64,000 nucleotides of DNA from Cypionkella sinensis (lineage in GTDB: Bacteria; Pseudomonadota; Alphaproteobacteria; Rhodobacterales; Rhodobacteraceae), in the NCBI RefSeq assembly GCF_042646385.1, contig NZ_JBHRTO010000001.1, positions 2,046,001 through 2,110,000 of the forward strand, written 5' to 3'. The position numbers and the translations under genes are program-made. Positions 17,870 through 25,475 of this stretch are shown piece after piece. Numbering within the stretch: position 1 is the stretch's first letter; every line of letters begins with the position of its first letter. Under the pieces are notes generated by a model. The model was not told the DNA's origin. It saw nothing but the letters and a program-made list of their open reading frames with translations, and ran no database searches.

Positions 17870-17906
17870 CCTTGCAAAACTTCCATGCAATGGCGTAATT
17901 GCAAGG
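17870..17906 (+). promoter_or_regulatory. Inverted repeat covering the ribosome site of the DUF4143 gene
   Basis: CCTTGCAA (17870-17877) and TTGCAAGG (17899-17906) are perfect reverse complements spaced by 21 bases. The right arm contains the AAGG next to the ATG at 17907. As RNA the stem would hide the ribosome site; as DNA it could be an operator. A smaller palindrome, CCATGCAATGG, sits in the loop. Confidence 0.4.
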
Positions 17907-19091
17907 ATGTACCCCCGCAGCACCCTTCAGACCGTTCTCTCTGCGCTGGCTGAACAAGCCGCGGTGGTGCTGTTGGGCCCACGTCAGGTTGGCAAGACAA
18001 CTCTTGCGCTGGACATCGCGGCGCAGACAACTTCGGTTTATCTGGACCTTGAACGCGACGCCGATCAGCGCGTTTTGATCGAGCCTGACCTTTATCTGGA
18101 TGAGCAAACCGGAAAACTGGTGATTCTCGACGAGGTGCAGCAGATGCCCGGCCTGTTCGCCAATCTGCGCGGCCAGATCGACATGCGGCGGCGCAAAGGG
18201 TTGCGGACGGGGCAGTTTCTGCTGCTGGGGTCGGCCTCGAACGTCTTGTTGCACCAATCGGCGGAATCGCTGGCCGGGCGGGTGCGCTATGTCGAAATGC
18301 CACCGCTGCAACTGGATGAGGTTGGTCGCGATCAGATGACACGGCTTTGGCTGCGTGGTGGCTTTCCTGACAGCTTTCAGGCCGCCAGTGACCGTGCCAG
18401 CCTGACCTGGCGCGAGGATTTTCTGCGCACCTATCTGGAGCGTGACATTCCCGCGCTTGGCCCGCGCGTTCCGGCCACCACGCTGCGCCGGTTCTGGACC
18501 ATGCTGGCCCATGCCCAAGGCGGTTTGCTGAACGCCGCCGCACTGGCCGAGGGCTTGGGGGTTTCGGGGCAAACCATCGGGCGCTATCTGGATTTGCTGG
18601 TCGATCTGATGCTGGTGCGACGGCTGGCGCCCTGGCATCAGAATGTCGGCAAGCGGTTGGTGAAATCGCCGAAAGTCTATGTGCGCGACAGCGGGTTATT
18701 GCATGCGCTATTGGGGCTGGAGTCGGCTGAAAGTTTGCTGGGCCATCCGGTTGCTGGCGGCAGTTGGGAGGGTTTTTGCCTAGAGACCCTGATCGCCGCC
18801 GCCCCGATGGGCAGCGCGCCGTTCTTTTACCGCACTTCTGCCGGGGCCGAATTGGACCTTGTTCTGCGCCTACCCAATGCCGAAACTTGGGCCATCGAGA
18901 TCAAGCGCACCACCGCGCCGAAAGTGTCGCGCGGCTTTCATCTGGCCACCGCTGACATTCAGGCAGATCGGCGGATTCTGGTCTATGCCGGGGCGCGTGA
19001 GGTGCCGCTTGGCGATGGCGCGCGCGCGATGCCGCTGGATGCGACCGTGACACTGCTGAGGCAGCAGCAAGGACTGCCGCATCAAAGTTGA
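17907..19091 (+). CDS. AAA ATPase with DUF4143 domain
   Basis: The 394-residue protein has Walker A LGPRQVGKTTLA near residue 22, Walker B VILDEVQQMPG near residue 73, and a sensor stretch FLLLGSAS. The C-terminal half (from about residue 190) is the DUF4143 region, with an SGLLHALLGL motif and a nuclease-like end (GAELDLVL, WAIEIKRT). Such ATPases are common on mobile and accessory DNA but have no settled function. Its stop codon lies inside the first parS site, and it converges on repC. The start follows an AAGG site that is part of an inverted repeat. Confidence 0.75.
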   Translation: MYPRSTLQTVLSALAEQAAVVLLGPRQVGKTTLALDIAAQTTSVYLDLERDADQRVLIEPDLYLDEQTGKLVILDEVQQMPGLFANLRGQIDMRRRKGLRTGQFLLLGSASNVLLHQSAESLAGRVRYVEMPPLQLDEVGRDQMTRLWLRGGFPDSFQAASDRASLTWREDFLRTYLERDIPALGPRVPATTLRRFWTMLAHAQGGLLNAAALAEGLGVSGQTIGRYLDLLVDLMLVRRLAPWHQNVGKRLVKSPKVYVRDSGLLHALLGLESAESLLGHPVAGGSWEGFCLETLIAAAPMGSAPFFYRTSAGAELDLVLRLPNAETWAIEIKRTTAPKVSRGFHLATADIQADRRILVYAGAREVPLGDGARAMPLDATVTLLRQQQGLPHQS

Positions 19092-19102
19092 CAGCCGTCA
19101 AC
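19087..19102. promoter_or_regulatory. parS: parS partition site 1 (repABC type)
   Basis: GTTGACAGCCGTCAAC fits the repABC parS consensus GTTNNCNGCNGNNAAC. It lies just downstream of repC and overlaps the stop codon of the DUF4143 gene. RepB is the expected binding protein. Confidence 0.85.
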
Positions 19103-19113
19103 TCTCGCCTGTG

Positions 19114-19129
19114 GTTGACAGCTGTCAAC
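19114..19129. promoter_or_regulatory. parS: parS partition site 2 (repABC type)
   Basis: GTTGACAGCTGTCAAC is a perfect 16-bp palindrome that matches the repABC parS consensus. It is 27 bp from the first copy and one base from the repC stop codon. Confidence 0.88.
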
Positions 19130-19130
19130 A

Positions 19131-20324
19131 TCACGCCGCCCGCGCGCTTTCGCTGTTCAGCAAGGCCATGATCATCGGCCCGGCCGAGAATCCGCCCGCT
19201 GCCGCCTTGCCCGAAAGTGCGCGCAGATAGCCGCCCGGATTGGAAATGCTGGCGATCCTTTGCATCATCGCGACCACCGCGACTGCCGCCGTTTCTGGCC
19301 CCATGAACCTTTGCGCCTCTGCCCAAGCCGAGGCACTGATGCCCATCATGCCGCGCAATTCGGATGCCAGAACCACCAGATCGCGCCATTGCGTCAGGTT
19401 GGATCGGGCATAGGGCAGAATATCCGGGCAAGCCTTCAGCACCAACACCAGCGGCACGCTTGGCATCTGCGATATCTCTTTTGGATCAGGCACGGCTGCG
19501 ACCTGCCCGCCGCCCCTGCCTGTTTCTAGGCAAGGTTCAAGTTCATAAGAGTCTTCGTTTGAATTCGTATGGTGACGCTCAGAATGGGCGGCAGTGCCGT
19601 GCGTTTTTTCTGATGTAACATCCAGCATCGCGCGCAATGCCTGCAGTATATCCCCAGCCTCGCCCAGAAGCCGCGCCACAAGGTCGCTGTCCATCTTGCG
19701 CCGCAACGCCGCCCGCAGCGGCAGCAGACGCGCCTGAAGGCCTGCCCAATCGCCAGGAAGGCCCGCCTCGATGCCGTAAGCCAGCAGCTTGGCGGCATCA
19801 CGCATCCGCAGCACCAGCGCTTCACGGGCGCGGTGCAGATGGTCGGTGGCTTGCATCACCTCGGCCGCGGCGGACACGATATCGGTTGCGCGCAACAGCA
19901 GCGGGCGCAGATCCAGCCCAAACGCTTGCACCAAGGCCCCCGCGCGATCCCGCGCCGCATAGCGCTTGCCGTTCGGGCTATCCTGCCGCCAGATCAGCCC
20001 CGCCTTGACCAAAACCGCCAGATGCCGGCGCAGCGTGCTTTCCGCCATGCCATGCGCGCGGTCTGACAGCGCGGCATTCGAGGGGAACACCACCAGATCG
20101 CCCGCTTCCTCCAGCACTTTGGCGGGCAGGAAGGTCAGCAGCGCATAGAGCACCGACAGATCGCGGTCGCTGAGGCCAAAGCGCAGCCGTGCGGTGCGCA
20201 GATCGTTGAACAGCGACCATTTGTCGATGCGGGGCAGGGCGGCTTCATCGGGCAATGCGCGGGCGGCCAACAGGCCAGCCGTCACAGCCTGCCGCCCAAA
20301 GGGCGTCACGGAAATATGCTTCAT
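19131..20324 (-). CDS. repC: Replication initiator RepC of a repABC replicon
   Basis: The 397-residue protein begins MKHISVTPFGRQ and has the winged-helix N-terminal region of RepC initiators (WSLFNDLRTARLRFGLSDRDLSVLYALLTFLP, FPSNAALSDRAHGMAESTLRRHLAVL). The middle contains HHTNSNEDSYELEP, which matches the variable linker of RepC proteins, over an AT-rich DNA stretch where the origin of such replicons lies. RepC initiates replication of its own replicon and is rate-limiting. It is third in the repA-repB-repC order, preceded by a counter-transcribed RNA gene and followed by two parS sites. The start at 20324 was chosen from the conserved N-terminus. Confidence 0.93.
   Translation of the reverse strand: MKHISVTPFGRQAVTAGLLAARALPDEAALPRIDKWSLFNDLRTARLRFGLSDRDLSVLYALLTFLPAKVLEEAGDLVVFPSNAALSDRAHGMAESTLRRHLAVLVKAGLIWRQDSPNGKRYAARDRAGALVQAFGLDLRPLLLRATDIVSAAAEVMQATDHLHRAREALVLRMRDAAKLLAYGIEAGLPGDWAGLQARLLPLRAALRRKMDSDLVARLLGEAGDILQALRAMLDVTSEKTHGTAAHSERHHTNSNEDSYELEPCLETGRGGGQVAAVPDPKEISQMPSVPLVLVLKACPDILPYARSNLTQWRDLVVLASELRGMMGISASAWAEAQRFMGPETAAVAVVAMMQRIASISNPGGYLRALSGKAAAGGFSAGPMIMALLNSESARAA
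19525..19625. other. oriV: Likely origin of replication inside repC
   Basis: This AT-rich island lies inside the coding region of repC, in otherwise GC-rich DNA, and encodes the TNSNEDSYELEP linker. Work on repABC plasmids places the origin in such a region of repC. No iterons were seen, as is usual for this class. Confidence 0.5.
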
Positions 20325-20370
20325 CTGGGGTATCACGTGGCAAAACTGCTCCGGCCGCTGAAAACAGCGG

Positions 20371-20400
20371 TTGACAGCCGAACACAAGAGAGCCTATTTC
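20371..20400 (+). promoter_or_regulatory. Promoter of the counter-transcribed RNA
   Basis: TTGACA (20371-20376) and TATTTC (20395-20400) are spaced by 18 bases on the plus strand, opposite to repC. A near-parS sequence (GTTGACAGCCGAACAC, 20370-20385, one mismatch to the consensus) overlaps the -35 box, so RepB might also bind here. Confidence 0.6.
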
Positions 20401-20406
20401 TTGAAG

Positions 20407-20457
20407 TGCAAAGACAAGAATGGGCCTCTCGGAATGTCATGTTCCGGGGGGCTTTTT
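20407..20457 (+). ncRNA. Counter-transcribed RNA (ctRNA) of the repABC replicon
   Basis: The repB-repC gap holds a small plus-strand transcript, antisense to the repC leader. It follows the TTGACA/TATTTC promoter and ends in a strong terminator: an 11-bp stem (20424-20434 with 20442-20452, three G-T pairs), a 7-base loop and TTTTT at 20453-20457. The length of about 50 bases is close to known repABC ctRNAs, which repress repC and set copy number and incompatibility. The transcription start is an estimate. Confidence 0.75.
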
Positions 20458-20492
20458 GTTATGCCGTGCCGTGCCTCCTTTCTGGTTCAGGG

Positions 20493-21437
20493 TTACGCAT
20501 CAGACTTGCCGTTCTGCCAATCGCGCAGCAGGGCGGGAAGATTATCCAGCAGCCAATCCTCAAACCCGGCGGTTTGCGCCAGACGCAGCTTGAGGGTCAT
20601 GGTGGTGGCACCCAAGGTGGCCTCGGCCAGTGGCGCACCGCCATCGGCCAGCACCACACGCGGCGGCACATGCGGGGCAGGGCGGGGCAGGGCGCCTGCC
20701 TCGGGCTTTGTCGCGTCCAGTTTCGCGGTCAGATGATCCCACACCGCCTGAAACCGCGCGTCCGAAGTGTCGCCCACCGCTGCCGCCACCGCATCGCCGC
20801 CCGCCTCGACCAGATCGGCCAGCGCCAGCCAACGGTCGCGGCCCACCGAAGGGGCCGCACCAATCGCCTCGATCAGCGCAGGCGACAACCGCCCCGCCAC
20901 CGACAGCATCCGCGAAGCGAGGGTCTTGTCCACCGACAGCGCATCGCAGATCACCTTGCGGTCATAGCCTGCGTCCTGCAACTGACGGGCAAAATTCACC
21001 TTTTCGATAAACGACAGATCGCGCCGCGCGGTGTTTTCCTGCCCCTGTGCCAGCACCAAGGCGCGGTCATCCAGATCACGCACCAACGCCTTGACCGGCT
21101 GCCCCAGCGCGCGCATCGCCAGCACCCGGCGGCGGCCGTAAACGATCTGATAGCGCCCGTCGTGATCAGGATGCGGGCGCACCAGCACCGGCACCTGCTG
21201 GCCATATTCGCCGATAGACCGCGCCAACGCGCTGTCGTCCATCGCATCGCTTTCCAGCCGATCCTGCAACCCGCCCGCTTCGATCAGATCGGGGTCCAAC
21301 TCGATCACCGAGCGCGCTTTGAGATCGGCAATCGAGCGCGAAACTGCCCCAATCGCGCCCTTTTGCGCCCGTGGCGGTGCTGCCGCCGAGGCAGTGGGGG
21401 TGGCCAGCAATCCGATCAACACATCCTTGCGTGCCAT
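20493..21437 (-). CDS. repB: Plasmid partition protein RepB (ParB family)
   Basis: The 314-residue protein has the ParB core: a short N-terminal region (RSIADLKARSVIELDPDLIEAGG, typical of RepB), ARSIGEYGQQVPVLVRPHP and YQIVYGRRRVLAMRALG (the box II-like motif), and a helix-turn-helix in the middle (VICDALSVDKTLASRMLSVAGRL). RepB binds parS and works with RepA in segregation. Its start codon follows directly on the stop codon of repA, which points to coupled translation. Two matching parS sites lie at 19087-19129. Confidence 0.93.
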   Translation of the reverse strand: MARKDVLIGLLATPTASAAAPPRAQKGAIGAVSRSIADLKARSVIELDPDLIEAGGLQDRLESDAMDDSALARSIGEYGQQVPVLVRPHPDHDGRYQIVYGRRRVLAMRALGQPVKALVRDLDDRALVLAQGQENTARRDLSFIEKVNFARQLQDAGYDRKVICDALSVDKTLASRMLSVAGRLSPALIEAIGAAPSVGRDRWLALADLVEAGGDAVAAAVGDTSDARFQAVWDHLTAKLDATKPEAGALPRPAPHVPPRVVLADGGAPLAEATLGATTMTLKLRLAQTAGFEDWLLDNLPALLRDWQNGKSDA

Positions 21438-22613
21438 CTACCGCCCCCATGCCGCTTGAATAAGACCCTCAATCTCACCATTCACTGCGTTCAGGCTTTC
21501 CATCGCGCGCTCATAGGTCGCGCGGGTGAAATCGGCCTTTTCCACCTCATACAAAGTCTGCTTGGTCAGGCCTGCATCGGAAATTGCTGTAGATTTCAAC
21601 ACGGTATGGTTCAGCACATGATCGCCGAACAGGCTGCGCATGAAACTGACCATCTGGTTCTGCGGCCCGTCGCCGGGTTCATACCGCGTCACCAGATAGC
21701 GCAGCCAGTCATAGCTCATGTTGCCGCCCGCATCCGCCACCACGCCCAGCAAGTTCGAGGTCATCAGCAGAAACTGACACATGCTCATCACATCCAGCAT
21801 CTGCGGATGCACCGTCACCAGAACGGAAGTGGCCGCAGACAGTGCCGACATGGTCAGAAACCCCAGTTGCGGCGGACAGTCGATCACGACCAGATCGTAA
21901 TCGGCTTCCACCTGCGCCAAGGCATCGGAAATTCTGGTAAAGAACAGATTACCGCCACGCACGGCCAGCATACGCGGCGTGTCATGTTCAAACTCCATCA
22001 GTTCCAGATTGCCGGGAATCAGATGCAGATTAGTGAAGTATGTGGGGCGGATGATGTCACGGATCGGCCGCGGCTCATCATAGCGAATCGCATCATACAG
22101 CGTGCCGCCATCGGCCAGATCAAACTCGGGCTGATAGCCGTGCAGTGCCGAAAGGCTGGCTTGCGGGTCAAGGTCAATCGCCAGCACTTTATAGCCGTCT
22201 AGAGCCGCTTTTTGCGCCAGATGCGCCGCCGTGGTGGTCTTGCCAGAGCCGCCCTTGAAGTTGATCACCGTGATCACCTGCAAATGGTCCGATCCGCGCC
22301 GCCCCGGAATATAGGTGCCGGGCGCTTTCGCACCCACTTCAAGCATCTGCCGTAATGCCATGATATCTTTGGATGAATACATCCGCCGCCCGCCCGCGCC
22401 GGTTTGCGGCTGTGGCCCGCGCCCCTCCAGCGACAGCTTGCGCAGATAGGCATCCTTCACGCCCAGCAACCCCGCGACCTCGCCCGAGCTGAACGAGCGC
22501 AGTTGCTTTTGCGCATTTGGCGGGAAAAGCTGTGTGCGGTGCGCCATAAGGCGTTCCGATAGCTTAGCCGCATGTTCCCCGACCAAACGGTCGATCCGGT
22601 CTTTTCGTTGCAT
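21438..22613 (-). CDS. repA: Plasmid partition ATPase RepA (ParA family)
   Basis: The 391-residue protein has an N-terminal helical region with a MerR-like helix-turn-helix (SSGEVAGLLGVKDAYLRKLS, near residue 41), the deviant Walker A KGGSGKTTTAAH near residue 120 and Walker B-like VVIDCPPQLGFLT. RepA is the ATPase that moves the replicon and also represses the repABC operon. It is the first gene of the operon, transcribed leftwards. Its promoter region (22614-22868) contains helically phased short repeats and a 14-bp palindrome. Confidence 0.93.
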   Translation of the reverse strand: MQRKDRIDRLVGEHAAKLSERLMAHRTQLFPPNAQKQLRSFSSGEVAGLLGVKDAYLRKLSLEGRGPQPQTGAGGRRMYSSKDIMALRQMLEVGAKAPGTYIPGRRGSDHLQVITVINFKGGSGKTTTAAHLAQKAALDGYKVLAIDLDPQASLSALHGYQPEFDLADGGTLYDAIRYDEPRPIRDIIRPTYFTNLHLIPGNLELMEFEHDTPRMLAVRGGNLFFTRISDALAQVEADYDLVVIDCPPQLGFLTMSALSAATSVLVTVHPQMLDVMSMCQFLLMTSNLLGVVADAGGNMSYDWLRYLVTRYEPGDGPQNQMVSFMRSLFGDHVLNHTVLKSTAISDAGLTKQTLYEVEKADFTRATYERAMESLNAVNGEIEGLIQAAWGR

Positions 22614-22640
22614 AGTCTACTGCCCAGACTTCGTGTCTAA

Positions 22641-22690
22641 CACCGTTTGTTACGGCATTTTTCGGTTATTTCCGTTTATTCCGTAATTGA
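22641..22690. promoter_or_regulatory. Phased 10-bp repeats upstream of repA
   Basis: A C-G-containing step followed by a T-rich run recurs about every 10 bases: CCGTTTGTTA, CGGCATTTTT, CGGTTATTTC, CGTTTATTCC, GTAATTG. Spacing of one helical turn would put all the copies on one face of the DNA. It begins about 30 bp upstream of the repA start and is a candidate site for RepA or ParB-type autoregulation. Confidence 0.4.
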
Positions 22691-22752
22691 ATGGCTGAGG
22701 AATCCGAGTCGCGCAAGACATTTCTGTATCTTGTGTCTGGGCGGGCACTGAC

Positions 22753-22778
22753 CACAAGTCATTCCCAGCTGGGAAGCG
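22753..22778. promoter_or_regulatory. Palindrome TTCCCAGCTGGGAA in the repA/ParB-like gap
   Basis: A perfect 14-bp palindrome at 22762-22775 is preceded by CACAAGTCA. Nearly the same sequence recurs at 51994-52020 upstream of bchG, with identical flank and one centre base changed. It is a candidate binding site for an unknown regulator. Confidence 0.5.
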
Positions 22779-22868
22779 ATTTCTGCCGCCGTGCGCCGCC
22801 TCAAAGCTTCTGAAACGGCTGTCTGCGCAAGTTATCCACACGCTCCGCCTTATTTCACAGGAAATCTG

Positions 22869-23828
22869 ATGTCACAGACCCCGCCGCCCGACTCTGATCC
22901 CGCCGCCGCAACCGCGCCGGCTGGCCCGCAAATCCTGTTCATTCCGCTGGATGCGATCAGCACCAAAAAGCTGCAGCGTGACCGGTCCTGCCACATCGAC
23001 CCGCAGATTGATGATCTGAAAGCCTCGATTCTGGCGACCGGGCTGTCCAATCCGATTCGGATCGACACCTCGCGCCCCGGCAGTTTCGAGTTGGTGCAGG
23101 GCTGGCGCAGGCTGTCGGCCTACCGCGCCCTGCATGCCGAGACTGGGCTGGAGTGCTTTGCCGAAATCCCTGCTATTCCGGTCGAAAATTTCACCTCGAT
23201 CGACAAGCTTTATCGCCGGATGGTGGATGAAAACATGGTGCGCAAGAATCTGTCCTGGGCCGAGATGGGGCGGATGGCGCTGATCTACAAAGACGAGCGG
23301 CGGGCGATGTGCGACAGTGTCGAAGAAGCGGTGGATATTCTGTTCGCCTCGGCCAGCCCGCAAAAGCGCAACTACATCCGCCATTTTGCCGAACTGATGC
23401 AGCGGCTGGAAAAGGTGCTGGCCTTTCCCGAGGCCATTCCACGCGCCTTGGGGATCGCGCTGAACCAGGCGCTGCAAAGCGAATCCGGGCGCACTTCGGC
23501 GCTGTGCCGCGCGCTGGACACCCAGCGCGACCGTGATGCGGCGACCGAGTTGGACATTCTGCGCCACTTTGCCACCCCGCCCGAGGCTCCCGACCGCTTT
23601 GAGGATCAGCCCTTGCAACCGCGCGGGCTTTACACGCCGCCAAAGCCCGGCAAATCGCGCGGCGCCAAGCCCGCGCAGGCTTTGGTGCGGCTGGATCTTT
23701 TGGGCGGGGCGGTGATCTGCACGATTGCGCCCGGCCGGATCGAGTTGCAGCTTGACCGCGATTTCTCGGGCGTGCCGCGCGGCCGGTTGGAGTCTGCCAT
23801 CGTCGGCTTTTGCGCGGCCTTGGCATAG
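22869..23828 (+). CDS. ParB/RepB-like nuclease-fold protein, divergent from repA
   Basis: The 319-residue protein has a ParB-like N-terminal domain: FIPLDAISTKKLQRDRS, IDDLKASILATGLSNPIRID, and FELVQGWRRLSAYRAL in place of the GERR box. A helical middle follows (MVDENMVRKNLSWAEMGRMAL). The C-terminal end (VRLDLLGGAVICTIAPGRIELQLDRD) resembles the RepB C-terminal region. It is a second partition-type gene beside repABC, transcribed away from repA across a 255-bp gap. ATG 22869 follows AGGAAA. It may bind its own sites rather than parS; no cognate ParA is adjacent apart from repA. Confidence 0.75.
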   Translation: MSQTPPPDSDPAAATAPAGPQILFIPLDAISTKKLQRDRSCHIDPQIDDLKASILATGLSNPIRIDTSRPGSFELVQGWRRLSAYRALHAETGLECFAEIPAIPVENFTSIDKLYRRMVDENMVRKNLSWAEMGRMALIYKDERRAMCDSVEEAVDILFASASPQKRNYIRHFAELMQRLEKVLAFPEAIPRALGIALNQALQSESGRTSALCRALDTQRDRDAATELDILRHFATPPEAPDRFEDQPLQPRGLYTPPKPGKSRGAKPAQALVRLDLLGGAVICTIAPGRIELQLDRDFSGVPRGRLESAIVGFCAALA

Positions 23829-23928
23829 GGCAGGGGGGCGAAAGCTGTTGCATCTGATGGCTAGGCGCGGTGAAGTCGGCGGCGGCGATCCTGCCGAACC
23901 ACCCTGACAACCCCGAGCCTGTGCTGTG

Positions 23929-25404
23929 ATGCGATTTCGCCCCCTTGTCGGCATTCTGGCGCTGCTGGTCAGCCTTGTGGCGGTGGTCCAGTTGGAAGGT
24001 GCGCGCGCGGGTTTGCAGATTTCCGACCATAGCGTCGGCACAACCCCCGTCACCCTGTATCAGCGCGCGCCAGAGGGGCCGATTGTGGTGGTGGCGCATG
24101 GCTTTGCAGGGTCGCGCCAGATCATGCAATCCTATTCGCTCGCGCTGGCACAGGCAGGCTACCGGGTGCTGGCGTTTGATTTTGAAGGCCATGGCCGCAA
24201 TACGCAACCGATGTCGGGCGATGTGACCAGCATCGACGGCACCACAGCGCTGCTGGTGGCCGAAACCCGCCGCATGATCGGCTATGCCCGCAGCCTGCCT
24301 GGCGATACCCGCATCGGCCTGCTGGGGCACTCGATGGCCACTGACATCATCATCCGCGCCAGCATTGATGAACAGGCCGCGGGCCAGCCGGTGCAGGCGG
24401 TGGTGGCGATTTCGATGTTTTCCGGGGCCGTCACCGCCGATGCGCCGCAGCGGTTGCTGGTGATTTCCGGCGCGTGGGAAAGTTTTCTGCGCAAGGCCGG
24501 GCTGGATGCCGCGCGGCTGGTCGATCCTGCGGCGGTTGAGGGGGCCATGGTGCAATCTGGCCCCGTCAGGCGGGCGACGTTTGTGGCCCCCGGCGTCGAG
24601 CATGTGGGCGTGCTGTTCAGCCCAAGCGCTGTGCAGGCCGCACAAGACTGGTTCGACATGGCGTTCGATCATGAAAGCCGCACCAAGCGCAGCCCGCGCG
24701 GCTGGTGGATTCTGGCGCTGTTGGGCGGCATTGTGCTGGGCTTTTACCCCATCGCCGCCAAACTGCCCGCAGCGGCCCCCGAGCCTGCCATCCCGACGGG
24801 GCGGTTTGTGCTGGCGGTGCTGATCCCTGTGGCGATTACGCCGCTGCTGATCGCGCCGTTCTACCGCAACTTCATGCCGGTTCTGGTGGCCGATTACCTG
24901 ATGCTGCATCTGGCGCTGTTCGGCGCGCTGCAACTGGCGATCCTGTGGCGATGGCCGCGCTGGCCCGGCGCATCGGCAGCGCTGTCAGCGCTGGTTCTGG
25001 CAGTCTGGGGAATTGCGGTGTTCGGGCTGGCGCTGGATCGCTACGGCGCAAACTTCTGGCCCACGCCGCAGCGCCTGCCGATCATCGCAGCGCTTTGCTT
25101 GGGTTGCGTGCCCTGCATGGTGGCCGACAGCTATCTGACCCAAGCCGGACGTGCTGCGCTGTGGCGCAGGGTGGTGGTGCGGCTGGCACTGTTCGCCGCG
25201 CTGATCATCGCGGCGGTGCTGCGCCCCGATGATCTGACCTTCGTTTTGATCGTGCTGCCGGTGTTTGTGCTGTTCTTTCTGGTGCATGGACTGATGGGGC
25301 GCTGGGTTGGGCAAAGGGCAGGCGCTTTGGCGGCGGGCTTGGGGCTTGGCCTGTGTCTGGCTTGGGCGCTTGGCGTCAGCTTTCCGTTGTTTGCGCCTGA
25401 GTGA
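23929..25404 (+). CDS. Alpha/beta hydrolase fused to a multi-helix membrane domain
   Basis: The 491-residue protein has an N-terminal hydrophobic helix (residues 6-24), then an alpha/beta-hydrolase domain with the HGFAG oxyanion region near residue 58 and nucleophile elbow GHSMA near residue 132. A conserved His in VEHVGVLF (near residue 226) could complete the triad. From about residue 255 on there are some eight hydrophobic helices with no catalytic motif. A GTG directly precedes the ATG at 23929. The gene is followed by an MFS transporter on the same strand. Substrate unknown; lipid or ester hydrolysis is a guess. Confidence 0.65.
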   Translation: MRFRPLVGILALLVSLVAVVQLEGARAGLQISDHSVGTTPVTLYQRAPEGPIVVVAHGFAGSRQIMQSYSLALAQAGYRVLAFDFEGHGRNTQPMSGDVTSIDGTTALLVAETRRMIGYARSLPGDTRIGLLGHSMATDIIIRASIDEQAAGQPVQAVVAISMFSGAVTADAPQRLLVISGAWESFLRKAGLDAARLVDPAAVEGAMVQSGPVRRATFVAPGVEHVGVLFSPSAVQAAQDWFDMAFDHESRTKRSPRGWWILALLGGIVLGFYPIAAKLPAAAPEPAIPTGRFVLAVLIPVAITPLLIAPFYRNFMPVLVADYLMLHLALFGALQLAILWRWPRWPGASAALSALVLAVWGIAVFGLALDRYGANFWPTPQRLPIIAALCLGCVPCMVADSYLTQAGRAALWRRVVVRLALFAALIIAAVLRPDDLTFVLIVLPVFVLFFLVHGLMGRWVGQRAGALAAGLGLGLCLAWALGVSFPLFAPE

Positions 25405-25475
25405 CTCGCATTTCGCTGGCCTTGGCGCGAAACCGGCCCATATCCCATGCGATCCTGTTGCAAAGGCCGCCCCTC

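Noticed and set aside
19087..19129. The GTTGACAG palindromes as operator of the DUF4143 gene
   Set aside because: They fit the repABC parS consensus and lie downstream of both flanking genes.
20316..22202. 628-codon plus-strand frame opposite repA and repB
   Set aside because: It is a high-GC shadow of repA and repB; the translation is rich in His, Arg and Gln and has no domain.
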